Source: Butyrivibrio fibrisolvens (GTDB lineage: Bacteria; Bacillota; Clostridia; Lachnospirales; Lachnospiraceae). Taken from it: a stretch of DNA of 64,000 nt. Positions 9,501 through 18,505 of the stretch are shown here, piece by piece (the stretch's first letter is position 1; each line of letters starts with the position of its first letter). A model generated the notes under the pieces. It saw only the letters and a program-made list of their open reading frames with translations. It did not search any database and was not told where the DNA came from. Made by a program: the position numbers and the translations under genes. The stretch is from the NCBI RefSeq assembly GCF_023206215.1, contig NZ_CP065800.1, positions 1,364,001-1,428,000 of the forward strand, given 5' to 3'.

Positions 9501-9597
9501 GTTTGAAAGTGTTCCACTTTCAAACCCAAATTGGTGTCGCGAGCTCCACCAATTTGAACCATTAGTCACTCGTTTCACTCGCGACATGAGGTTAAAG
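9501..9597 (+). promoter_or_regulatory. Structured 5'-leader repeat, copy B
   Basis: This is the partner of the element at 7092-7189. It has a perfect hairpin (GTTTGAAAGTG TTC CACTTTCAAAC), a second stem (AATTGGTG with CACCAATT) and, inside its loop, GTCGCGAG that is exactly complementary to CTCGCGAC just before the ribosome binding site TGAGG. The long-range pairing could alternate with or hide the binding site. It favours the ATG at 9598 as the true start of the next gene, rather than the ATG at 9586 that lies inside the repeat. Confidence 0.55.
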
Positions 9598-10593
9598 ATG
9601 AACATTTTATTTTGCAGTGTAGGAAGACGCTGCGAATTACTTAAGGATTTTAGAAATACACTTGGAGAGGATCTTCGTATAGTAGTAACAGACAATAGCC
9701 CTTATGCACCGGCTCTTGCCTTTGCTGATTCCAGTTATAAGGTTCCGCTTATCACAGATGAGAACTATATCCCTATGATCCTTGATATATGCAGGAAAGA
9801 GAAGATTGATGCAGTTACAACTCTTATAGATCCTGAGATCTCTATTCTCGCAGATCATAGAGAAGAGTTTAAGACTCTTGGCGTTGAAGTTCTAGCTCCC
9901 TATAAGGAGACTGCAAAGCTTTGCTTTGACAAATACGAGATGTTCAAATATCTCAAAGAAAAAGGCATTAGAACGGTAATGACTTATGGCTCATTAGAAG
10001 AGTTTATGCCGGATTATAACAGTGGCAAGATTGCATTCCCAGTCTTTGTTAAGCCAAGGACCGGAAGCGGTAGTGTTGGTGCCAGAAAGGTTGCCAGCAT
10101 GGAACTTCTGGAAGAGCTCATGAGCAGGGATCCTTCTCTTATAATTCAGGAACTTATGACTGGCAAGGACATGGATGCTGATATATATGTTGATACCATA
10201 AGCCATGAGCCTGTAGCTATTTTTTCCAAGAAGAAGATATCTACTACAATAGGCGGTGCCAACAAGACTATCAGCTTCAAGGATGATGCTCTTTTTGATT
10301 TTGTTAAAAAGGCTCTTACAGTATTTGAGTTTAATGGACCTCTTGATATGGATCTGTGGTTCCAGGACGGCGAGTATTACCTCTCTGAGATCAATCCTAG
10401 GTTTGGCGGTGCGTATCTCCATGCATATGGAGCAGGTGTAGACTTCCCTAGCTTTATATACAAGAATGTTATAGATGGGAAAGCCAATGAACCTGTAATA
10501 GGTCAGTATGATGAAGACGTTGTTATGATGATGTATGACAGTGTCGTTATCGATACCCTTAACAATCTCACCGGTAGAATGAAGGAAATCTGA
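9598..10593 (+). CDS. ATP-grasp enzyme, carbamoyl-phosphate-synthase-like, of a glycan locus
   Basis: A protein of about 331 residues that opens with a Rossmann-like pre-ATP-grasp domain (MNILFCSVGRRCELL) and continues with an ATP-grasp fold: FVKPRTGSGSVGARK as the phosphate-binding loop, then YYLSEINPRFGGAY carrying the metal-binding Glu and Asn. Short single-domain CarB-like proteins of this type are common beside glycosyltransferases in capsule loci. They would join a carboxylate to an amine or similar group, possibly decorating a sugar, but the substrates are unknown. The start at 9598 is set by TGAGG seven bases upstream within the leader repeat. It is coupled to the GT4 gene two bases downstream. 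Confidence 0.8.
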   Translation: MNILFCSVGRRCELLKDFRNTLGEDLRIVVTDNSPYAPALAFADSSYKVPLITDENYIPMILDICRKEKIDAVTTLIDPEISILADHREEFKTLGVEVLAPYKETAKLCFDKYEMFKYLKEKGIRTVMTYGSLEEFMPDYNSGKIAFPVFVKPRTGSGSVGARKVASMELLEELMSRDPSLIIQELMTGKDMDADIYVDTISHEPVAIFSKKKISTTIGGANKTISFKDDALFDFVKKALTVFEFNGPLDMDLWFQDGEYYLSEINPRFGGAYLHAYGAGVDFPSFIYKNVIDGKANEPVIGQYDEDVVMMMYDSVVIDTLNNLTGRMKEI

Positions 10594-10595
10594 TA

Positions 10596-11699
10596 ATGCG
10601 GATTTTGATTTTGGCAAACTATGCAAACGGACTCTATTTGTTTAGAAAAGAACTTGTAGAGTCCTTTATTGCGGACGGACATGAAGTATATGTATCTGTT
10701 CCCTTTGACGACAATTGTATAAAGCTTGAAAGACTAGGAATTAAGCTTATAAAGACGAATCTTGACAGGCATGGAGTCAATCCCCTTAAAGATCAGGCAC
10801 TTTTTAGATCATATCTTAAGATGATGAAAGAGCTAAAGCCTGACGTAGTCCTAACATATACGATCAAGCCCAACATTTACGGAGGATTTGCAGCAAGGCT
10901 TAAGAAGATTCCTTATATCTGCAATATCACCGGACTTGGCAAAGCTATCGAGGGTGGCGGCTTACTTAGCAAAGTTCTTATAAAGCTGTACAAGATATCT
11001 ACTAAGAAGGCAGTAAGAGTATTCTTCCAGAATGAAAAGAACAGGAAGGTCATGCAGGATAGGGGCATAGCCCTTAATAATTCTGACCTCTTACCTGGAT
11101 CCGGAGTCAATCTGACTGAGCATCCCTTTAGAGAGTATCCGCCGGAAACTGATGGGATAAGATTCCTTGCAGTGGTACGTATCATGAAAGACAAGGGCAT
11201 AAGAGAATATCTTGATATGGCGGAGGATATCTCTAATAGGCATCCTGAAGCACATTTTGAGCTTGTTGGAGAATACGAGGAGGATGAAAGAGCATTGTAC
11301 GAACCTCGTATTAATGACCTTGTTGCAAGAGGAATTCTGAAGTATTACGGTCATATAGATAATGTTGAAGAGGTCATGACAAGATCTCATGTTGTAGTAC
11401 ATCCATCTTATCATGAAGGCATGTCCAATGTTCTCTTAGAAGCAGGAGCTTGTGGAAGACCGATCCTGTGCAGTAACATAAATGGTTGTAAGGAAGCGGT
11501 TGACGAAGGCGTGAGCGGGTTCTTGTTCGAACCTGAAGATGTATCATTGCTTACAGCTTCTGTGGAGAAGATACTATCACTTGATGAGTCTTCTCGAAGA
11601 GAGATGGGAGCTTTAGGCAGGAGATTTATTGAACGAAGTTTTGACAGGAATATTATCATAGGCAAGTACAAAGATCTATTGAACCGGATTAAGGATTGA
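10596..11699 (+). CDS. Glycosyltransferase family 4
   Basis: A 367-residue GT-B fold transferase: an N-terminal Rossmann domain (ILANYANGLYLFRKELV), the acceptor-side ITGLG motif, and a C-terminal nucleotide-sugar domain with VVRIMKDKGIREYL and the family EX7E-like segment YHEGMSNVLLEAGACG. This resembles CapM/PglA-type enzymes that add the second sugar to a lipid-linked intermediate. It lies two bases after the ATP-grasp stop codon, with AAGGAA as ribosome binding site, so the two genes are translated together. It is the only conventional GT4/GT1-type transferase in the window, which is notable given the many membrane-bound transferases here. Confidence 0.9.
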   Translation: MRILILANYANGLYLFRKELVESFIADGHEVYVSVPFDDNCIKLERLGIKLIKTNLDRHGVNPLKDQALFRSYLKMMKELKPDVVLTYTIKPNIYGGFAARLKKIPYICNITGLGKAIEGGGLLSKVLIKLYKISTKKAVRVFFQNEKNRKVMQDRGIALNNSDLLPGSGVNLTEHPFREYPPETDGIRFLAVVRIMKDKGIREYLDMAEDISNRHPEAHFELVGEYEEDERALYEPRINDLVARGILKYYGHIDNVEEVMTRSHVVVHPSYHEGMSNVLLEAGACGRPILCSNINGCKEAVDEGVSGFLFEPEDVSLLTASVEKILSLDESSRREMGALGRRFIERSFDRNIIIGKYKDLLNRIKD

Positions 11700-11727
11700 T
11701 AGCATAAGCATAAAAGATTGATAACAT

Positions 11728-11791
11728 AAAAGATGCTGGAGATATGAGTTTGAAGATGATATCTATCAAACTGCTATCTTCAGCATCTTTT
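11728..11791. terminator. Bidirectional terminator hairpin
   Basis: A long stem, AAAAGATGCTG with CAGCATCTTTT, extended by inner pairs, ends in a T tract. It separates the convergent GT4 gene (plus) and the DUF3431-like gene (minus). Confidence 0.8.
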
Positions 11792-11800
11792 AATAAGCTA

Positions 11801-12682
11801 TTATTTACATAGGTGGCAGCTATTTTTAGATGTTTGATCATCCGGTTGCAGGAATATCGGTTCTTTGGCTCCTAGCATGATCCTGAATCTTTTAAGATGA
11901 AGGCTGTTCCATTCTCTGTACAGGTTGACGCTTTCTTCGCATTTTGTAAGCATATAGTCGAACTTTTCTTCATCGTCCATCCAAGGGTTTACTTCAAGTC
12001 TTGAAGTAAAGATCCAGGGCATTAGTCTTTCTACAAGGAAGGCTTCTGCAGGGAAGTTAATTTCTTTCCTGTATTCCATCAGCTTATTTAAGTTTTTATA
12101 GAAGGTCTTGGAATTCTTGAGAATCTGTTCTTTATAGACTATATAGCAGCCACCGGGGCTGAAAGTACAGTATCTGGGGATTATAGGGTCTTTGTATACG
12201 AATCTGTAGAAATCATCCATGTTATAGAAATATCTGTATTCATGGCTCTGATTCATGTACCAGGAATTGTTTAGTTCCAGATATCCATCTTCGGACAAGA
12301 GTGAAGCTATCGAGTTTTCATCACCGCTTTTCCCATACCTATTCCACATGTTTTTTTCCTGATAGAGATATGTGAACCATTTATTGTCATAGACTCTGTC
12401 GAAATAGTCTTTTGAAACATGTCTTCCGATGATATGCCCCTTTAAAAGTGCGATATGATCAGGGAGGCTGTCATAATTATCTATAAAAAAGTGGAAATAG
12501 CTGGTGATGTTTTGACCGGTGTTTGGAAGAGTTATATAATTATAGCCTGAGCTCTTCAAGATATCAGGTGTCTTGCTATCGTCAGAACAGTCTATGATAA
12601 GATAATCTTTGCAATATTCAAGAAGCTCTTTGGGATCTGAGTTGTAATTATGAATTAGAAAAAATGTATCTGTTTTGTTCAT
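11801..12682 (-). CDS. DUF3431-like protein, putative glycosyltransferase-related
   Basis: A 293-residue soluble protein with no signal peptide or membrane helix. The segment NTGQNITSYFHFFIDNYDSLPDHIALLKGH matches the pattern of DUF3431 proteins, where an N-G-x-E/N...Y...I..NYD.LPD...F.QGH block is conserved (shown here in abridged motif terms). Members are annotated as unknown but resemble nucleotide-sugar transferases. The ribosome binding site GAGGAGG is nearly perfect. It stands alone between two terminators in the glycan locus, so a role in making or modifying the surface polymer is plausible but not shown. Two Cys near the C-terminus (CHLC) are of unknown meaning. Confidence 0.6.
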   Translation of the reverse strand: MNKTDTFFLIHNYNSDPKELLEYCKDYLIIDCSDDSKTPDILKSSGYNYITLPNTGQNITSYFHFFIDNYDSLPDHIALLKGHIIGRHVSKDYFDRVYDNKWFTYLYQEKNMWNRYGKSGDENSIASLLSEDGYLELNNSWYMNQSHEYRYFYNMDDFYRFVYKDPIIPRYCTFSPGGCYIVYKEQILKNSKTFYKNLNKLMEYRKEINFPAEAFLVERLMPWIFTSRLEVNPWMDDEEKFDYMLTKCEESVNLYREWNSLHLKRFRIMLGAKEPIFLQPDDQTSKNSCHLCK

Positions 12683-12887
12683 GGTCTACCTCCTCTTCAA
12701 GTGTCACTTGAAATAAAATGAATCGCAATAGTTTCCTAAAAAGATTCATGATGCAACTATATATAAAAGCCTAGCTAAACAGAGTTTACTTTCTTCTGTG
12801 AGAATATTCACTTTATTTTATCAAAATAGTAAACAATAAAACAGATATTAATGCACAAAATATAACGAGAAAATGAATTAATATACG

Positions 12888-12928
12888 TCAAAATGGCAAT
12901 GCATAGCTTGAATGCATTGCCATTTTGA
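12888..12928. terminator. Terminator hairpin, AT-rich gap 12683-13005
   Basis: TCAAAATGGCAATGCAT pairs perfectly with ATGCATTGCCATTTTGA around a seven-base loop, followed by T-rich DNA. It ends the minus-strand operon of the GT39-like gene. The rest of this 323-bp gap is AT-rich and should hold the promoter of the DUF3431-like gene, but I see no clear consensus boxes. Confidence 0.75.
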
Positions 12929-13005
12929 CATTTTTTATGTATTTAATGTTTTTATATATTTAATGTTTTTATGCTATATAGAGTAGATTATTTATTTTCA
13001 GTTTT

Positions 13006-15213
13006 CTATTCTATCAAAGCTATAATATATGTTCCGTACTGTGTCTGCTGCATATTATTGTCTGTGAAGTAGGCGATAGATTCAGTATCATTTGCTTTAC
13101 ATATATAAACTGAGTCGACTTGTGGCGGTGTATCTGTAAAGCTTCCTACATTATAATCTCCAAAGCTTTCCGGTTCGAGGAATGCAGCATGTACATCTTT
13201 GTATATGACGGAATCGATATAATAAGGAGCCGGTATTTTATCTTCAAATAGTATCAGTGGATACAGGATGTTGATGTTGATATCTTCACTTCCTAGTTCA
13301 TGAGCCTCTTCAAGGCACTTGGCAAGGCCATGATCATATCGCATTACATTATCTGTGTTATAGTCATCTGACATATATGTGATCTCGAACTTAACAAAAC
13401 ATATAGCAAATAACACAGTTATTATTGCCGAGGCAGTTATCATAGGGAGCCTGATATTTGTACCGGGTCTGATCAATGTGCCTGTCAATGCGATTACAGT
13501 ATATATTCCTTCTGCTATGAGATAGGTAAGCGGTACATATATTACATTTATACGTGTAAGGTCAGACTCAACAAGGCATCCATGGAGCAGGCACCATATA
13601 AACCATATGATGAAGAGCGTATTCAGAGATACGATATCATTTTTGGTGACTGTAGACTTGAATATTTTGTATACTGATGCAATTAATCCAATGACTATAA
13701 ATATAGGTCCTATAATGTAGTACAGACCATATCCCGGGACAGCGTTGACTCCAAGTCCGTCATCCTGAGTTATGAATAGCATATTGAACATCTCACATAA
13801 TCGCTGCATCATAACTGAAGGTGTCAGAGCAACTTCACTACTTCTAAATACCGTAAGTCTTGGTATTGATATAAGAGGAGTCACGATTTCAACAAGGTGA
13901 TCTGTATTGATCAGTACGAACAGTAGTAGTGGTGATGCTATTATTCCTAGGATCAATATAGCTATAAATAGATGCTTATCAGGATATATGTATCTCTTGA
14001 TGATAAGGTATATAAGGCTGCATCCTATGATAAGAGGTATGACAGGCCATGCTGCTGCGTAGCAGTATAGAGACAGACCATAACATATCATGGAGGGATA
14101 TATCATATATCTGTTCTTGGCAGCTTTGAGCATATAATACATTCCAAATACGAGGAATGCAGGTAGGAGATTGGCTTCAAGCCCCCATCTTGATGCGATG
14201 ATATTCCATGGACTTATAGCCAGTATGAATAGTCCTATAAGTCCAAAACTTTCATTTCGCGCAGCCTTGCAGCATCCATAGAATGCAGGGAGTATCAGGA
14301 TCCCTATTATCATATGAGGAATTCGTATGGACAGGCTGTTAAGTCCCAGAAGTTTTATAAATGGGATCTCAAGATATGTTGCAAGTGCGTTCATCCCGCT
14401 TCCCCAGGCTTCCAGGTAGACCGGCATATGGTATCCGTGTGAATCTATACCATAATGAAGAAGTGAATATGCTTCATATCCTGCGAAGGCTTCGTCCTGA
14501 GCTACGCCGCCCCATCCCGGGATATATCCAAGCTGTATCATACGGACCAGCGCTCCTATTATTATGATGATAAGAGCTGCTATATCATATGATCTAGTGT
14601 TATTAAAAAATGAGACTGAATTGTCTTTAGAAATGTCTTTTGGAGGTATATGATCTTTGCTGCTATGCTTGCAGAGGAATATGACCACTATATTGATCAT
14701 TACTAGTATAAGGAATGCAGCCTCTATTATGTGACTACTTAGATGACGGGTCCCCTCGATCTTGTATCCTGTAACATATATGTACCCATCTCCTTCAAAG
14801 TCAAGTGTAACAGTAAGATCTTTAAGACTTGTGAGAGAATTAATGGCAAAAGAATATCCGGATCCGTCACTTTTCGGTATAGATATATGGTCATATCCTG
14901 ATACTACAGGATGATAAGTATCTGATGTTCGCAGGGTGAGGGTATTCATGTTACTCTCAGCTATGTAGTAGACTGTTATATTGTATGAACCGGCAGGTAG
15001 AGTATGAGAATCTGTCGTTATACCGATGCTGCTATCACTAAGGCTGTTATCGGCATATATTCCCTCTTGCGGGTGGTCGGGGAATTCCGGAAGCAGTATT
15101 CCAAGTTCTGAAGTAAGGCTATCGGCAGCCCCTTCATAAGTTACAAGAGGTTTTGATAGCAGTACTGCAGACATGATGATCAGTACCACTACAGATAGTA
15201 TTGGCAGTAACAA
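13006..15213 (-). CDS. GT39/GT83-like GT-C glycosyltransferase with out-of-frame ATG
   Basis: A protein of about 735 residues: an N-terminal helix, a small extracytoplasmic beta domain (about residues 25-155), then about 12 helices. The first large loop carries the acidic pair typical of ArnT/PMT enzymes (GGVAQDEAFAGYEAYS). Such GT-C enzymes move sugars from polyprenyl phosphate to polymers outside the membrane. The open frame offers only a TTG at 15213 without a good ribosome binding site. A well-placed site (AAAGGA) and ATG exist at 15239, but the seven-A tract after that ATG puts it out of frame; one extra A would give a natural basic start (MKKNIISKI) joined to the body. It follows the SGNH gene in the same operon. 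Confidence 0.8.
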   Translation of the reverse strand: MLLPILSVVVLIIMSAVLLSKPLVTYEGAADSLTSELGILLPEFPDHPQEGIYADNSLSDSSIGITTDSHTLPAGSYNITVYYIAESNMNTLTLRTSDTYHPVVSGYDHISIPKSDGSGYSFAINSLTSLKDLTVTLDFEGDGYIYVTGYKIEGTRHLSSHIIEAAFLILVMINIVVIFLCKHSSKDHIPPKDISKDNSVSFFNNTRSYDIAALIIIIIGALVRMIQLGYIPGWGGVAQDEAFAGYEAYSLLHYGIDSHGYHMPVYLEAWGSGMNALATYLEIPFIKLLGLNSLSIRIPHMIIGILILPAFYGCCKAARNESFGLIGLFILAISPWNIIASRWGLEANLLPAFLVFGMYYMLKAAKNRYMIYPSMICYGLSLYCYAAAWPVIPLIIGCSLIYLIIKRYIYPDKHLFIAILILGIIASPLLLFVLINTDHLVEIVTPLISIPRLTVFRSSEVALTPSVMMQRLCEMFNMLFITQDDGLGVNAVPGYGLYYIIGPIFIVIGLIASVYKIFKSTVTKNDIVSLNTLFIIWFIWCLLHGCLVESDLTRINVIYVPLTYLIAEGIYTVIALTGTLIRPGTNIRLPMITASAIITVLFAICFVKFEITYMSDDYNTDNVMRYDHGLAKCLEEAHELGSEDININILYPLILFEDKIPAPYYIDSVIYKDVHAAFLEPESFGDYNVGSFTDTPPQVDSVYICKANDTESIAYFTDNNMQQTQYGTYIIALIE

Positions 15214-15257
15214 TATTTTGGATATTATATTTTTTTCATAGAAGGATCCTTTGCTGT

Positions 15258-16436
15258 TTATTCTCCGCTTAGGACATCGACATTAGCTTTTTCAACCCTG
15301 TCGGAAAAAGCATCCCAGGTTTCATATTCTGCATCGCCTCTGTGATCTTCGATCACATAATTGTCCTTGATGTAGCTTCCAAGATATGATGAGAACACGC
15401 AGCTTCCCTGATAATTGAGATGAGAGTCATCATTATAGTGTTCGTCTGCTTTTAGTCCTATAGCGTCTATAGACTTATTCATATTAACATAAGCTATGTT
15501 ATTAGAGATAGCCATTTCTTCTAAGCTATTGTATACCTTTTCGTCTTCTGTGGTAGAAGGATAGGGATTGACCACCAGCATTAGTTCTATATCATGGTCA
15601 CTTGTATAGTCGATGATCTTTTGAAGATATTTTTTGGACTTGGGAGGGATAGGAGTCTTGTCGGTTACATCTGTTGCAGGAGCTGCGACAGTATGAAGGT
15701 CAAAATATGGATTGTATCCTTTAAACTCCGCAAGATCATCTTCTGCGATATCCAGTAGCTCATAATCCTTTTCTTCCAGTTCAGAATACCTGCTATGGTA
15801 TCCTGCAAATGAAGGGAAATACTTATTGAGCTGTTCTTTATTGCAAGAGCTCATCATAAGCTGGACTTTATTAAGAGAAAAGTCCATACCATAGATATTA
15901 TCAGGCATCCAGAACTCATTAAAGTCATCACCAAATCTTGCGATGCTATATAGGTCTATGACTACAAGTTCGGGATCCTGAGACTTACAGAATTCTTTGA
16001 GATAGTAGTAGGTTATCCATATAGGCTGTTCTGCAGCACTGTAGTCATATCCTGCAATTCCATAATCATCCCACAATAGGGCTGTATTGACATCGCAGTG
16101 TATATGGCTGCTAACCATGAATACGACATCAACAGTATCATCAGTTTGGGCATACATAGCCCTTGACTGCATTATGCCGTGATACGTTTTTATAGACAAA
16201 AGAGTATCAAGATTCCCAAGTATTAGTGCAAAGATCAAGATAAATCCTAGTCTTATGAATAGATTCCTGATACGGCTGTCTGATAATATAGGATTTGCAA
16301 TAAATATAGATCTTCTGTGATGATGTCTGGTTCTGCGCGGTGCATACTTCCTTGAATCTTTGATGATGCGTACATTAGAAGTTGACAGATTATGATCATA
16401 TCCTGAAGCACGTTTTCTAACTACATTCTCCCTCAT
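15258..16436 (-). CDS. DltD/AlgJ-like SGNH acyltransferase partner of MBOAT
   Basis: A 392-residue protein with a basic cytoplasmic tail of about 60 residues rich in Arg and His, one signal anchor helix (about residues 62-80), and an extracytoplasmic SGNH domain. VSSHIHCDVN carries the probable nucleophile Ser and DDSHLNYQG the Asp-His pair near the C-terminus. These proteins finish the transfer of an acyl group that an MBOAT protein moves across the membrane, as in DltB/DltD or AlgI/AlgJ. It lies directly downstream of the disrupted MBOAT gene and has a strong ribosome binding site (AGGGGAGG). If the MBOAT is dead, this protein may lack its donor. Confidence 0.8.
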   Translation of the reverse strand: MRENVVRKRASGYDHNLSTSNVRIIKDSRKYAPRRTRHHHRRSIFIANPILSDSRIRNLFIRLGFILIFALILGNLDTLLSIKTYHGIMQSRAMYAQTDDTVDVVFMVSSHIHCDVNTALLWDDYGIAGYDYSAAEQPIWITYYYLKEFCKSQDPELVVIDLYSIARFGDDFNEFWMPDNIYGMDFSLNKVQLMMSSCNKEQLNKYFPSFAGYHSRYSELEEKDYELLDIAEDDLAEFKGYNPYFDLHTVAAPATDVTDKTPIPPKSKKYLQKIIDYTSDHDIELMLVVNPYPSTTEDEKVYNSLEEMAISNNIAYVNMNKSIDAIGLKADEHYNDDSHLNYQGSCVFSSYLGSYIKDNYVIEDHRGDAEYETWDAFSDRVEKANVDVLSGE

Positions 16437-16504
16437 TGATAGCCTCCCCTTTTGTTATTGTGAAGAACTACATACAAGTAAGTACAAGTTAATTGGCTCT
16501 ATTA

Positions 16505-16539
16505 CTATATTTTTGAATCTGTGATTCAAAAATATATAG
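16505..16539. terminator. Intercistronic hairpin between MBOAT and SGNH genes
   Basis: CTATATTTTTGAATC pairs with GATTCAAAAATATATAG around a TGT loop. It could trim or weaken transcription between the two minus-strand genes; a clear T tract is lacking apart from that in the stem. Confidence 0.45.
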
Positions 16540-16570
16540 ATGATCATTGATTGTACATAGGATAGATCAT

Positions 16571-18013
16571 TTAAAAGTTCATGTAGATAAATGATCTGAT
16601 CTCATTGCCCTGTCCGTAGATCCCGTAGGTTACGCTCACAAGCGCAAGGCCTAGGAATACAACTCCTCTTGGAATCTCATGTAAGTTATACAATAGTTCC
16701 CAGGGCTCTTTCTTTAAGACCTTGGCAGTGACATCGAATATAGTAAGGGCTATAAGTGAAGCTATAATGATCCACCATTCATACATTGCCTTGCCCATAA
16801 AAGAGTCATTTACAATAGAAAATCCAAGTGTCCAGGAACCACTTATCATCCCTTTTATGATATTCATAGCACTTCCCATGGTTCCAGCCCTGAAAAATAT
16901 CCAGGCGAAGGTCACTGCTAGAAAAGTTAAGATCATGCCAACAGGTCCGGAGATAAGAATATCAAGTCTATACTATTTGAATACATCATTTAGAAGGTTA
17001 TAGATGCCATGCAGAGCTCCCCATATTAAAAATGCGGGTCCTGCCCCATGCCACATTCCGCACAGGATGAAAACGATCATCACATTTCGGATTCTGATGG
17101 AATTCCCTTTTTTGCTGCCGCCTAGCGGGATGTAAACATAGTCTTTGTAGAAAGAGCTAAGGGATATATGCCAGCACCTCCAGAATTCCTTGATGTTAGT
17201 TGCAAGATATGGCGTTTTGAAATTCGAAGTAAGACTTATACCGAATAGCTCAGATATACCGCATATGATATAAGTATACCCGGCAAAATCGCAGTAGATC
17301 TGAAGACTGTACAGTATCACTGTTAGTATGATGGCAAGACGTCCGTAGTTTGCAGGAGTTTCATATACCATATCAACTACAAGCCCTAGCCTGTCAGCTA
17401 TAACCAGCTTCATGAAGATTCCGGGCATTATGAATGAAAAGCCTTTTCTGATGCAGTCTACTTTAAAAAGATCCATAAGCTTACTGTCATAGAGCCTTCT
17501 CTTAAAATCAGGATAGCGCTCTATAGGTCCGCTTGTGAGTTTTGGGAACCATATCATATAGGTCAAGAAGGTCATAAGATTCTTGCATGCTCTTATCTTT
17601 TTGGTTTTGACATCAGCAAGATAGCTTATAGCCTGGAATGTATAGAATGAGAGTCCTACGGGTATTACCTTTTCTATATATATATTTGGAACCCATATAC
17701 CAAAAGTATGAATCCAAGGCATGTACTTCCATGCAAAGAGATTTGCGATCAGAAAAGAAAGGCTTGTAATGAAGACTATTTTAGCTTTTTTAGGATCAGG
17801 GTCTTTAATATCTGAAAAGATCTCGATGAATTGTCCGGCCAAAAAGCAGATCATGGTTATGATAAGAATATGAACCAGAGAAGAAATGCTTAATGAACCT
17901 ATATAATATATACTTGATAGGATCAAAACCAGCCTGCGGAGTCTGGCAGGACATAGATAATATATGAGAAGGACTATTGTGATAAACAGTATAGTAGTTA
18001 TTTCAAATAGCAT
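16571..18013 (-). pseudogene. MBOAT O-acyltransferase (DltB/AlgI-like) interrupted by one in-frame TAG
   Basis: The first part (from ATG at 18013, GGGGG ribosome site upstream) gives about 346 residues with the MBOAT signature (FWRCWHISLSSFYKDYVYIP, then LGGSKKG) and the catalytic-type His in CGMWHGAGPAF. It stops at a TAG at 16975-16973. Reading on in the same frame gives YRLDILISGPVG and then the normal MBOAT C-terminus (TFLAVTFAWIFFRA and three more helices) to 16571. The sum, about 480 codons, is the usual family length. No frameshift is needed, so a single substitution (for example AAG or CAG to TAG) explains it. Internal restart at ATG 16936 could yield a separate C-terminal piece. It belongs to the riboswitch-led operon with the SGNH partner. 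Confidence 0.85.
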
Positions 18014-18154
18014 ATTATCCCCCAATAACAAGTAATGAATTATAAGTCGAAACTACTATTGGATTATTACTAAAGATTTAACTAATACAGTTATTAAGAT
18101 AGCTTTTAGCTTTTGAACTGCCTATTATACTTAAAGCATTAGCCGGACTTTTAT

Positions 18155-18200
18155 TAAAAAAGACTTTTATAAAACCAGATACCTGATTTTATAAAAGTCT
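18155..18200 (-). terminator. Rho-independent terminator of the riboswitch
   Basis: On the minus strand, AGACTTTTATAAAA and TTTTATAAAAGTCT form a long stem followed by six T. Its left arm shares bases with the 3' strand of the aptamer's closing helix P1, so the two structures exclude each other. Confidence 0.85.
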
Positions 18201-18295
18201 CGCTGTCATCCTAGGCTTCGATCAGGCCGGGTACAAATTCTACCTTAGTCGTACCTGAACACAGAGATAAATCCCTGTAGCTACTCCCTTTTATA
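18190..18295 (-). promoter_or_regulatory. Probable yybP-ykoY (manganese) riboswitch
   Basis: The transcript has an eight-base perfect P1 (UAUAAAAG / CUUUUAUA). Inside the 5' strand is GGGAGUAGC and just before the 3' strand is GACAGCGAGAC, the two conserved segments of the yybP-ykoY motif (RF00080), with two further stems between them (ACAG/CUGU and UCAGG/CCUGA). P1 formation blocks the terminator at 18155-18200, so ligand binding should turn expression on. yybP-ykoY RNAs sense Mn2+ and normally control metal exporters; here the next gene is the MBOAT acyltransferase. The attenuator layout is seen directly; the class is by motif recall. Confidence 0.6.
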
Positions 18296-18316
18296 GGTTG
18301 TTCAATTTATGAAATA

Positions 18317-18345
18317 ATTGTAACAAAACGCGTCATAATTGTCAA
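18317..18345 (-). promoter_or_regulatory. Sigma-A-type promoter for the riboswitch operon
   Basis: On the minus strand TTGACA (18345-18340) and TACAAT (18322-18317) are separated by 17 bases. Transcription would start near 18310, just before the aptamer. Confidence 0.75.
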
Positions 18346-18505
18346 TTTAACGATAGTTAATTAATATTTTGCTATTCATAGGTCTCCCTCATATAATATA
18401 TTAAGAGTATTGTGCCATATGTTTTTATAACGTAGTATAGTACTGATTTTTATAATGTTTTCCATAGATATATTATTAAATAAATGCACGTTAAAGGGGA
18501 TCACA

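Noticed and set aside
9994..10626. Antisense frame of 210 codons opposite the ATP-grasp gene
   Set aside because: The plus-strand frame has clear family motifs; the antisense product has none.
16973..16975. TAG in the MBOAT gene as a pyrrolysine codon
   Set aside because: There is no pyl gene in view, no reason for the residue at this place, and these bacteria are not known for it; a nonsense change is simpler.
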